A DNA stretch of 52,951 nt from Deltaproteobacteria bacterium (lineage in GTDB: Bacteria > Desulfobacterota > GWC2-55-46 > JADFVP01), in contig JAJRZX010000014.1 of the NCBI GenBank assembly GCA_024275045.1, positions 1 to 52,951 on the forward strand, given 5' to 3'. Position 1 is the stretch's first letter. Each line of letters starts with the position of its first letter. A program made the position numbers and the translations under genes. Below are positions 8,075-13,974 of this stretch, piece after piece. The notes under the pieces are model-generated. The model made no database searches and was not told the DNA's origin. It was given only the letters and a program-made list of their open reading frames with translations.

Positions 8075-8321
8075 CCACGCTGCGTCGCAGGAAAACTATC
8101 CAGGTTTTTCCCTTCTCGTGGTCTTGATTCTCTGTTGAGATCCAGGTTGAGTTTTACCCCGGCTGCGGCAGAGGCACTTGGCCGTATAGGGTATGGTACG
8201 CAGGGTCCGGTTGCCTCCGTCCGGTCTTCAAAGTGAGTTTCTCCTTGTTGATAGAGGCTCCCGGGATTCTTGGGTGGGGCAATACTGCCTCTGAATGGAT
8301 TTAATTAAAATTCCATCTTTT
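8075..8321 (+). other. Gene-free, hairpin-rich stretch; candidate structured RNA
   Basis: The interval 8010-8392 holds no convincing ORF. Several complementary arms are seen within it. CCACG/CGTGG (8075-8079 with 8117-8121) enclose CTGCG/CGCAG and GGAAAA/TTTTCC hairpins. CCGG+CTGCG (8159-8167) pairs with CGCAG+CCGG (8199-8210, with a 3-base bulge). AGAGGC/GCCTCT pairs at 8253-8258 with 8287-8292. ATGGA/TCCAT (8295-8299 with 8312-8316) is followed by CTTTT, a weak plus-strand terminator. I could not match it to 6S, tmRNA, RNase P, SRP RNA or a known riboswitch. It could equally be the 5' leader of the minus-strand TPR gene. Strand and existence of a transcript are inference. Confidence 0.3.
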
Positions 8322-8392
8322 ATAGTTTATCATTTTTTATGTACTAAGTAAAGGCATAAGCAGGCAGAGGCAGCGGCAGCGGTGAAGGCGGG

Positions 8393-8662
8393 TCATGGCT
8401 TTCGCGAACCCTCGATTCTTTTTCTTACGGCATCAGGCAGGTGCAGGGACTCGGTATCAAGTATTGATAGGAGGCCAAGCAGCACCGCGACACGGTCCTT
8501 CAGGGAGAGTTTCTTGTGAATAAGTATGCGCTGCTCGCCTTTCAGGGTAAATATACCTCCGTTGGTGCGTATATCACCCTTGTGCAAGTCGTCGTAGTCT
8601 ACCTTTATGGAGAGCTTTCCGGCCGTCTCTTCGAGTTTTTCAAGAAGCAGTTCATCTTTCAT
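8393..8662 (-). CDS. Small protein of unknown function
   Basis: Seen: 89 residues, no signal peptide or membrane segment. The N-terminal half is acidic-amphipathic (L-L-E-K-L-E-E-T-A), followed by a short beta-rich centre (G-I-F-T-L-K-G-E-Q-R-I-L-I-H) and a leucine-rich C-terminal helix (V-A-V-L-L-G-L-L-S-I-L). I recognise no family. It is divergent from trxA and downstream of a promoter whose -10 lies only about 8 bases before the ATG. No good Shine-Dalgarno is visible. The residue pattern and codon use match the neighbouring genes, so it is probably real. Confidence 0.6.
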   Translation of the reverse strand: MKDELLLEKLEETAGKLSIKVDYDDLHKGDIRTNGGIFTLKGEQRILIHKKLSLKDRVAVLLGLLSILDTESLHLPDAVRKRIEGSRKP

Positions 8663-8669
8663 GTCTTGT

Positions 8670-8698
8670 ATTGTCCATCTTCATGGTTTTCATGTCAA
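8670..8698 (-). promoter_or_regulatory. Candidate promoter for the 89-residue protein
   Basis: Minus strand: -35 TTGACA (8698-8693), 17-base spacer, -10 GACAAT (8675-8670). Transcription would start at or next to the ATG at 8662, implying a leaderless or very short-leader mRNA. Confidence 0.4.
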
Positions 8699-8743
8699 GA
8701 GGATTAAGTATGCCCTTATGTCCGGCAGATTAAAAATAAGAGG

Positions 8744-8772
8744 TTGACAGGGTATGTACATTTATCTATATT
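8744..8772 (+). promoter_or_regulatory. Sigma-70 promoter of thioredoxin gene
   Basis: -35 TTGACA (8744-8749), 17-base spacer, -10 TATATT (8767-8772), about 60 bases before the trxA ATG. Confidence 0.85.
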
Positions 8773-8834
8773 ACAGTAAGACTTAAATATTTCCCATATT
8801 TGTACGGTAAATAAGTTTGAAAGGAGACATCTCT

Positions 8835-9164
8835 ATGTCAGATAAGGTTATTCACGTCACTGACTCAAATTTTGAGAGTATAGTACTCTCATCAGATGTG
8901 CCCACGCTTGTAGACTTCTGGGCCAGCTGGTGCGCGCCCTGCAGGGCCATTGCGCCGGTGGTGGAAGAGATTGCCGGTGAGTACGCAGGTAAACTCATAG
9001 TAGCCAAGATGAACGTTGATGAGAACCCGGCCACACCCGGTAAATTCGGCGTAAGGGGCATCCCAACGCTTATTCTTTTCAACGAGGGCAAGGTCGTTGA
9101 CCAGGTCGTTGGAGCCGTGCCAAAGAAACAGATAACAGACCTTGTGGATAAGGCCGCAGGCTAA
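8835..9164 (+). CDS. trxA: Thioredoxin
   Basis: Cytoplasmic dithiol-disulfide reductase. Seen: 109 residues, the usual length, one thioredoxin domain. The active site W-C-A-P-C has its cysteines at 33 and 36 (the canonical motif is W-C-G-P-C, so the Gly is replaced by Ala). The cis-proline loop is G-I-P-T-L near residue 75 and F-N-E-G-K-V-V follows. The start is the ATG at 8835 because AAGGAG (8821-8826) sits 8 bases upstream; the open frame extends to a TTG at 8817, which would overlap that site. It has its own near-consensus promoter. A second thioredoxin-fold protein is encoded 107 bases downstream. Confidence 0.96.
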   Translation: MSDKVIHVTDSNFESIVLSSDVPTLVDFWASWCAPCRAIAPVVEEIAGEYAGKLIVAKMNVDENPATPGKFGVRGIPTLILFNEGKVVDQVVGAVPKKQITDLVDKAAG

Positions 9165-9271
9165 TAATAAGCTCTTTACCCCTTTACGGACTTAGTGCGC
9201 AGGCAAGGGCAGTGCAAGTGGCTGTCCTTGTTTTATCTTTTCCGCTCTCTTTTTAATCTTCTAATCATCCC

Positions 9272-9844
9272 ATGATAATCAAGAGGAACATGAGGTCTTA
9301 CTCTCAGCTTATACCCACCAGATACCGCCTGGTATGCAGTCTTTTTGTCCTGTTGGCTTTTTTCTCACTTGCCGGTTGTTCCCAAGAGCCCGGGGGCGAT
9401 AATACCGCTTCGGCTATCCCCGCCAACACCCTTGGCGGTCCTGTAACTGATTTCACCATTAAGACCTTCAAAGGAGAGGATTTCACACTCTCTGCTCACA
9501 GAGGGCACACGGTGCTGATTAACTTCTGGGCCTCATGGTGCGGCCCCTGCAGGCTGGAAGGCCCTGCACTTGAGCGCCTGTATAAGAGGTTCGGGCCTCA
9601 GGGCGTGGTATTTGTAGGTGTAGCCGTGGATGATACGGAGAAGGGCTCTCTCAGGTATCTTGAAGAGATGGGCTGGACCTTTCCGGCCGGCCCGGACAGC
9701 GGGTCTCTGGCAGATCAGTTTTTTGTAAGCGGTATACCCAAGACCTATATTGTAAAGAGTGACGGCATTATAAGTTACATCCAGAGCGGTGTAAGGGATG
9801 AGGAGTTTCTTGCCCGAAAGATAGAAGAGGCCATGGGGAGATAG
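9272..9844 (+). CDS. TlpA/ResA-like thiol-disulfide lipoprotein
   Basis: Seen: 190 residues. The signal peptide ends L-A-G-C, placing the lipid-modified cysteine at residue 36. A thioredoxin-like domain follows with W-C-G-P-C (C90, C93) and cis-proline G-I-P-K-T-Y near residue 160. The insert before it (V-A-V-D-D-T-E) is typical of the AhpC-TSA/Redoxin TlpA group. Known: TlpA/ResA proteins reduce or oxidise disulfides of exported proteins, for example apocytochrome c. Inference: periplasm-facing and membrane-anchored; the substrate is unknown. Start uncertain: the ATG at 9272 lacks a Shine-Dalgarno, while a second ATG at 9290 has AGAGGA very close to it. Confidence 0.88.
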   Translation: MIIKRNMRSYSQLIPTRYRLVCSLFVLLAFFSLAGCSQEPGGDNTASAIPANTLGGPVTDFTIKTFKGEDFTLSAHRGHTVLINFWASWCGPCRLEGPALERLYKRFGPQGVVFVGVAVDDTEKGSLRYLEEMGWTFPAGPDSGSLADQFFVSGIPKTYIVKSDGIISYIQSGVRDEEFLARKIEEAMGR

Positions 9845-9899
9845 TTTTTTCTTCCTGTTTTTTTCATTATAAAATACTTGTACTTATTAAGAGGAACTT

Positions 9900-10556
9900 A
9901 TGAAGATATCACCATCAATGCTCTCGGCCGACTTTACCAGACTTGCCGAGGAGGTTCGCGATATTGAGGCGGCAGGAGCGGATTATCTCCATGTAGATGT
10001 TATGGACGGCCGCTTTGTCTCCAACATCACAATAGGCCCCTTTGTGGTAGAGGCCATTAAAAGCGTTGCCACCGTGCCTCTTGATGTGCATCTTATGATA
10101 GAGGAGCCCGAGCGTTATGTCTCTGAGTTCGCAGCCGCGGGCGCAGGCATTATAACCGTGCATGCCGAGGCCACTCGCCACCTTCACGGCACAATTCAGA
10201 TGATAAAAGCCACGGGCGCTCGCGCTGGCGTCTCCATCAACCCCGCCACCCCCGTAGGCGTACTTCATGATATTATAGAAGACCTTGACCTTGTCCTTGT
10301 GATGAGCGTTAACCCGGGGTTTGGGGGACAGAGTTTTATACGCGGCGCCTTAAAAAAGGTAGCGGCAATTCGTTCTATTATTAAAGAGTCCTGCCTCTCT
10401 ACGGAGCTTGAGGTAGACGGCGGCATTAAGGTAGATAATATCGCGGAGGTGGCTCTTGCCGGGGCGGACGTTGTTGTAGCGGGCTCGGGTATATTCAAGA
10501 CGCCTTCTTACGCTGATACCATAACTCAGATGAGAGAGGCCGTAGCGGGAATATAA
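9900..10556 (+). CDS. rpe: Ribulose-phosphate 3-epimerase
   Basis: Interconverts ribulose 5-phosphate and xylulose 5-phosphate in the pentose phosphate pathway. Seen: 218 residues, family length. The TIM-barrel begins S-P-S-M-L-S-A-D-F. The metal/catalytic motif H-V-D-V-M-D-G is at 31-37, followed by V-H-L-M-I, the M-S-V-N-P-G-F-G-G-Q phosphate loop, and the second catalytic Asp in E-V-D-G-G-I. A GAGG Shine-Dalgarno precedes the ATG. The strong hairpin at 10594-10629 ends the transcript. It lies 55 bases after the TlpA-like gene. Confidence 0.97.
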   Translation: MKISPSMLSADFTRLAEEVRDIEAAGADYLHVDVMDGRFVSNITIGPFVVEAIKSVATVPLDVHLMIEEPERYVSEFAAAGAGIITVHAEATRHLHGTIQMIKATGARAGVSINPATPVGVLHDIIEDLDLVLVMSVNPGFGGQSFIRGALKKVAAIRSIIKESCLSTELEVDGGIKVDNIAEVALAGADVVVAGSGIFKTPSYADTITQMREAVAGI

Positions 10557-10593
10557 CCCTTATTTTTCAGGCAGACATAAGTACGTATTTCAA

Positions 10594-10629
10594 AACCCTC
10601 TCCTTAATTTAACAAGGAGGGGGTTTTTT
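10594..10629. terminator. Bidirectional intrinsic terminator between rpe and HDOD gene
   Basis: A 12-bp stem, AACCCTCTCCTT (10594-10605) with AAGGAGGGGGTT (10614-10625) including one G-T pair, with an 8-base loop. On the plus strand it is followed by T6 (10624-10629), on the minus strand by TTTTG. It serves the convergent genes on both sides. Confidence 0.9.
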
Positions 10630-10694
10630 ATATCAGCTTACTATTGTCTGCGTCTATTAGGGCAGGCGGAGTGATGGGGTAATTTAAAAAATAT

Positions 10695-11561
10695 TTACGC
10701 TACAAGCAGAGGGGATTGCTGCAGGTGCTCTCGTACTGATTTAATAATCTCCGGGATATCCTCTGTGGTAATACTGAGCTCCTGCCACGCCGAATCATTA
10801 AAGTCCATGGACACGGTCTCAAGCCCGCCGTTTATTCCCTCTTGCACGCAGGTGTAGTCCGCAGCGTGGATAAGCTGCGCCACGGGCGGGTCTGCCTGCT
10901 CAATACAGTGCCTGTGATGACTCTCCACCCCTACGATTATCTCTTCGGGAAGATGCCATCTTCGCAGCAGAAATGCCCCTGCATCGGCGTGCGTAATGCC
11001 AAAGGCCTTTTCTTCAAGTACGGAGATTGGGATTGAGTCATCATCTGCCCGTACCTCCATTATCTTCTCATAGATACCGGGTTTGTATTTATTAAGTATG
11101 AGCATGCCTATGTCATGTAAGAGGGCCGCGGTAAATGCTGCGTCTGCAACTGGTTTTGTAAAACCTCCGCCGCGTTCTGATGAAATTGAGATAATGGCCT
11201 TTGCGGCATGGGCTACTGATATGCTGTGATTCCAGAAACGGGTGTAGTCAATACCTGCTCCGCCTCTCATGATATCGCACATGGCAGTGGAGAGCACGAT
11301 TTCATATATCTCCTTCAGACCCATGCGTATAGTGGCGTCTGAGATGCTGACAATCTTGCGCATGGCGCGGTACATAGGGGAGTTGACGACCTTTAAAACC
11401 TTCAGCGCTATGGGGGGGTCCTCGTTGATAATTCGCGCCACGGTATCAATGCTTACCTCCGCGCGGTTCATCTCCTGCTGAAGCCTTATTACCACCCTTG
11501 GCAGAGAGGGCAGGTCTTGAATCTCGTCAAGGTCTTGCAGTATCTCCTCACGTGTCTTCAT
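10695..11561 (-). CDS. HDOD-domain signalling protein
   Basis: Known: HDOD domains are non-catalytic relatives of HD phosphohydrolases, found in bacterial signalling and motility or stress regulation. Seen: 288 residues, essentially one HDOD domain. It opens with L-P-S-L-P-R-V-V-I-R-L, then I-I-N-E-D-P-P-I-A-L-K-V-L-K-V-V-N-S, and keeps an L-L-H-D-I-G motif near residue 150. There is no fused receiver, GGDEF or EAL domain. A GGAGAGGA Shine-Dalgarno precedes the ATG at 11561. The next gene upstream on this strand (Slp) is 177 bases away. Whether it interacts with the c-di-GMP pathway suggested by the PilZ remnant is unknown. Confidence 0.9.
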   Translation of the reverse strand: MKTREEILQDLDEIQDLPSLPRVVIRLQQEMNRAEVSIDTVARIINEDPPIALKVLKVVNSPMYRAMRKIVSISDATIRMGLKEIYEIVLSTAMCDIMRGGAGIDYTRFWNHSISVAHAAKAIISISSERGGGFTKPVADAAFTAALLHDIGMLILNKYKPGIYEKIMEVRADDDSIPISVLEEKAFGITHADAGAFLLRRWHLPEEIIVGVESHHRHCIEQADPPVAQLIHAADYTCVQEGINGGLETVSMDFNDSAWQELSITTEDIPEIIKSVREHLQQSPLLVA

Positions 11562-11737
11562 GCCTTTGTCCTCTCCCTGTAATTGTTTTTTGCTCCAAGG
11601 CGCACCGCAGCAAACCTCTGGCGCATATGTGACACTATTATTATCGCAGAAATTCCTTATTCCTTTAGTCTGAAGCCATAGAGTGTCTATACATGGGCCT
11701 TGAGCGGGGAGGGTGGGATATGGGGGGGGTGCCTTAC

Positions 11738-12244
11738 TCAGTATCCGCCAGAGAGCCCTAAGCCTATGCCGAAACTCACGGGCGGTGAGTTATCATTGCC
11801 CATGCGCCAGAGATAATCTTCCTTTGCCTCTATCACAGGGTATGTGTAATCTCTCTTGTTAATGGGCCTTGTAATGGGCGCTTCTTGTACACCTGCTACT
11901 GTTATGAGCTTATCCATATATACAAGAGGGTCGATAAACCCCTTAAAACGGATGAGGAAACGGCCCCTGGACTTATTCTCGGGAAGGGGTTTCAGGTTGC
12001 GCCTCAGCGGAGACTGCAGAACCTCTACGAGGGTTCCATCTTTTGTGTTCGTAACATTTATAACCTTGCCGCCAAGTAACACCAGACCCTTATGCGCTGT
12101 AGAGGGGTCTTTTTTTATCTCCTCAAAGGTAATGGCTCTGTCCACCTCATTTAAGACGGGCCGTGATATGACAGGGGCGCAGCCTGTTATGAGTAGAAAG
12201 AGTACAAAGACGGGGAGCAAGTATCCTGGTGTGGGTTTCATCAT
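11738..12244 (-). CDS. slp: Slp-family outer-membrane lipoprotein
   Basis: Seen: 168 residues. The signal peptide ends L-I-T-G-C (C at 22). The Slp pattern follows: G-G-K-V-I-N-V-T-N-T, T-L-V-E-V-L-Q-S-P-L, S-R-G-R-F-L-I-R-F, G-F-I-D-P-L-V-Y, I-T-V-A-G and a tyrosine-rich Y-T-Y-P-V-I segment. The C-terminus is a Gly-rich G-I-G-L-G-L-S-G-G-Y tail. Known: Slp is an outer-membrane lipoprotein induced by starvation or stationary phase in enterobacteria; its molecular role is unclear. A GGTGAGG site precedes the start. It lies 48 bases after the uridine phosphorylase gene. Confidence 0.88.
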   Translation of the reverse strand: MMKPTPGYLLPVFVLFLLITGCAPVISRPVLNEVDRAITFEEIKKDPSTAHKGLVLLGGKVINVTNTKDGTLVEVLQSPLRRNLKPLPENKSRGRFLIRFKGFIDPLVYMDKLITVAGVQEAPITRPINKRDYTYPVIEAKEDYLWRMGNDNSPPVSFGIGLGLSGGY

Positions 12245-12292
12245 GGGACCTCACCTTAATTAGTATTTGTCAGGCGGGTTAGGGGTTTTTTT

Positions 12293-13063
12293 TTAGAGAA
12301 AGCGCAGTCCGCATACCGCGGCCCTTATGACGTTACTCTCGCCTTCTTCAAGGATCTTGGCCGTTATACGGCCGTCCTCGGCTCGGTTGATAACCCCTGT
12401 AATACACCCTCCCTCAAGGCCCATTGAGGCCGTTGCCGTAAGTAGAGTTGCCGACTCCATCTCGTAGTTAAGCACATGCAACATGCGCCATTCTTCTGTA
12501 GAGCCTTTTATATCCTTAATGGCGTATTTTCTGTAGGACTCTGCCTTTTCCTCACCCTGATAAAAGGTATCTGATGAGGCGGTAATGCCGGTGTAAAAAG
12601 GCACCCCGGCCTGCTCTGCCCCTGCCACAAGGGCGTTTGTTACGCGTAGACTCGCTACTGCCGGGTATGAGATAGGCGCGTAATGGCGTGAGGCGCCGTC
12701 AAGGCGCACGGCCCCTGTTGTGATGACGCAGTCGCCGTTCTTAAGGTATTTTTGAATGGCCCCTGTTGTGCCCACTCGTATAAAGGTGCGCACACCGAAA
12801 CGGGCAAGCTCTTCTACGGCTATGGAAACAGAGGGTCCGCCTATGCCCGTTGAGGTGACAAGAATGGGGGTATTATTATCAGCAGCGGTTATAAATGTCG
12901 TGTACTCTCTATTTGTGGCAAGCTCAGCAGTCGAGGTTCCAAAGGTCTTTGCTACCTCTCGCGCTATCTTACCCGCCCTTGCCGGGTCTCCGGGCATAAG
13001 GACTACGGAGGCACCGCGTATGGCCTCTTCTGTAAGGTTGAGGTGGTATAATTTATCGCTCAA
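12293..13063 (-). CDS. udp: Uridine phosphorylase (nucleoside phosphorylase family)
   Basis: Cleaves uridine with phosphate to uracil and ribose 1-phosphate (pyrimidine salvage). Seen: 256 residues. The phosphate loop is M-P-G-D-P-A-R near residue 23, then G-I-G-G-P-S-V-S-I-A, R-V-G-T-T-G-A-I-Q, and the nucleoside-binding N-Y-E-M-E-S-A-T-L. The G-T-T-G and F-Y-Q-G-E features favour uridine over purine phosphorylase, though substrate range needs assay. The start is a TTG at 13063, 4 bases past the TusA-like gene, with a G-rich site (GGGGTAGGG) upstream. The pair is probably co-transcribed. Confidence 0.88.
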   Translation of the reverse strand: MSDKLYHLNLTEEAIRGASVVLMPGDPARAGKIAREVAKTFGTSTAELATNREYTTFITAADNNTPILVTSTGIGGPSVSIAVEELARFGVRTFIRVGTTGAIQKYLKNGDCVITTGAVRLDGASRHYAPISYPAVASLRVTNALVAGAEQAGVPFYTGITASSDTFYQGEEKAESYRKYAIKDIKGSTEEWRMLHVLNYEMESATLLTATASMGLEGGCITGVINRAEDGRITAKILEEGESNVIRAAVCGLRFL

Positions 13064-13066
13064 ACC

Positions 13067-13315
13067 CTACCCCTTCTGCACGTATATGGTAATGGCTTCG
13101 CTGCCCTCAAGAGTCCCTTCTTGTATACCAAGCACGGTGTTTCCCGATGCCCGTGCCCAGACAGGGAGGTCTGTCTTAGATACAGGGTCGTCGGTAATAA
13201 CCTCAAGCACCTCACCTGTCTTCATATCCTCAAGCATGAGGGCCGTCTTTACCGATGGCATGGGACAGGTCATGCCGCGCGCGTCAAGGCGTCTTTGCGT
13301 CTCTATCTTTTCCAT
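13067..13315 (-). CDS. TusA/SirA-like sulfur-carrier protein
   Basis: Seen: 82 residues, one TusA-like domain. The sulfur-accepting motif D-A-R-G-M-T-C-P-M-P has its cysteine at 17, followed by the V-K-T-A-L-M-L-E-D-M helix, G-E-V-L-E-V-I-T-D-D-P and the final beta strand. Known: TusA relays persulfide sulfur from cysteine desulfurases to tRNA thiolation or molybdenum-cofactor pathways; SirA-like relatives have other sulfur roles. Inference: a persulfide carrier. The gene diverges from the Sec-rhodanese gene, 140 bases away, so two sulfur-transfer proteins share one control region. Here the active site is a normal cysteine codon, not TGA. Confidence 0.88.
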   Translation of the reverse strand: MEKIETQRRLDARGMTCPMPSVKTALMLEDMKTGEVLEVITDDPVSKTDLPVWARASGNTVLGIQEGTLEGSEAITIYVQKG

Positions 13316-13393
13316 GCCTGCATTATAGAGGATTTTATACTCTCATACCACATATAAAATGCCTTGAAGCCCTGCGTTGCGCTCTTTGGGGCT

Positions 13394-13422
13394 TTGATTT
13401 TTAAGGACAATTGTGTGATAAT
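13394..13422 (+). promoter_or_regulatory. Sigma-70 promoter of the rhodanese gene
   Basis: -35 TTGATT (13394-13399), 17-base spacer, -10 GATAAT (13417-13422) with an extended TGT in front. AAGGAGG and the ATG at 13456 follow. Confidence 0.7.
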
Positions 13423-13455
13423 GTGCCATTATAACTTCTAAGGAGGTCTGAATAT

Positions 13456-13857
13456 ATGAAAAAAATAATACTGGCACTTGTTCTTGTATTCGCCATCTCC
13501 ACATTGGCCTCAGCCGTTACAATTCAGGACGTTGTAAGGGTTACGCCTGAAGAAGTGATGGCCGATATGAAGGCCGGGCACAAGATACTTATACTTGATA
13601 TACGCTCAAAGGGCGCCTATGAATCAATGGATATCAGGATAAAAGGCGATAAACGCATCGCACCTGATGACCTTGAGGCCAGGATGTTTGAGCTGCCAAT
13701 GGGCACGGAGATAGTTACATACTGTACGTGACCACATGAGGCATCGAGCGCAGGTGCTGCGTTCTATCTCATGAAAGCGGGTTTTAGAAGAGTAAAGGCA
13801 TTAGACGGCGGTCTTGCCGCCTGGGTAAAGGCCGGAGGGCCTATAGAGAAAAAATAG
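13456..13857 (+). CDS. Exported rhodanese-domain selenoprotein (in-frame TGA read as Sec)
   Basis: Seen: an ATG preceded by AAGGAGG opens a frame with a signal peptide (cleavage near A-S-A|V at about 20). The rhodanese fold follows (D-I-R-S-K-G-A-Y, active loop Y-C-T). Codon 92 is TGA (13729-13731). The same frame then runs 41 more codons, P-H-E-A-S-S-A-G-A-A to the rhodanese hallmark D-G-G-L-A-A-W, ending at TAG 13855-13857. One base change (TGA to TGT or TGC) would give the common C-x-C-P-H-E loop, so selenocysteine replaces the second cysteine. A SECIS hairpin begins 4 bases later, and a terminator overlaps the TAG. Known: Sec-containing rhodaneses have been reported from bacterial metagenomes. 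Inference: a periplasmic C-T-U redox or sulfur-transfer protein of 133 residues. Alternative: a nonsense mutation or sequencing error. Confidence 0.85.
13735..13773 (+). promoter_or_regulatory. Bacterial SECIS element
   Basis: Outer stem CATGAG (13735-13740) pairs with CTCATG (13768-13773). The upper stem GAGCGCAG (13746-13753) pairs with CTGCGTTC (13757-13764), all eight pairs formed including one G-U, and the loop is G-U-G. The loop G is 23 bases after the UGA. Known: bacterial SECIS needs an apical G in the loop 16-37 bases after UGA on a stable stem. The GCAGGU...CUGC top resembles the E. coli fdhF element. Confidence 0.85.
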
Positions 13858-13864
13858 GCTTTTT
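13839..13864 (+). terminator. Intrinsic terminator overlapping the rhodanese TAG
   Basis: GCCTAT (13839-13844) pairs with ATAGGC (13854-13859) around a 9-base A-rich loop, followed by TTTTT (13860-13864). It overlaps the TAG at 13855-13857, so the transcript's natural end is at the downstream stop, not at the TGA. Confidence 0.65.
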
Positions 13865-13925
13865 ATCCTTTTGGTGATTTTCAGGTGTATTTCGGGGCTT
13901 TTTTTGTCCAAAAAAAGGGCTTTTT
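13860..13925. other. Phased A/T-tracts before aroC (probable curved DNA)
   Basis: Tract centres lie at about 13862, 13870, 13879, 13891, 13902, 13913 (A7) and 13923, a mean step of about 10 bp. T7 at 13899-13905 and A7 at 13910-13916 can also form an A-U hairpin. Curvature is inference. Confidence 0.5.
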
Positions 13926-13974
13926 CGTTATTGTGCATTTCAACGAGAGGGCCTGAAAAGAGGAATTCTACGAT

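Noticed and set aside
8085-8290. 6S RNA, tmRNA, RNase P or SRP RNA in the 8.0-8.4 kb gap
   Set aside because: I checked signature segments by eye on both strands and found none convincing; kept only as an unnamed structured stretch.
13067-13315. Selenocysteine in the TusA-like protein
   Set aside because: Its active-site codon encodes cysteine in C-P-M-P; no in-frame TGA.
13925-13974. Aromatic leader-peptide attenuator before aroC
   Set aside because: No short ORF rich in Phe, Tyr or Trp codons and no competing terminator/antiterminator hairpins.
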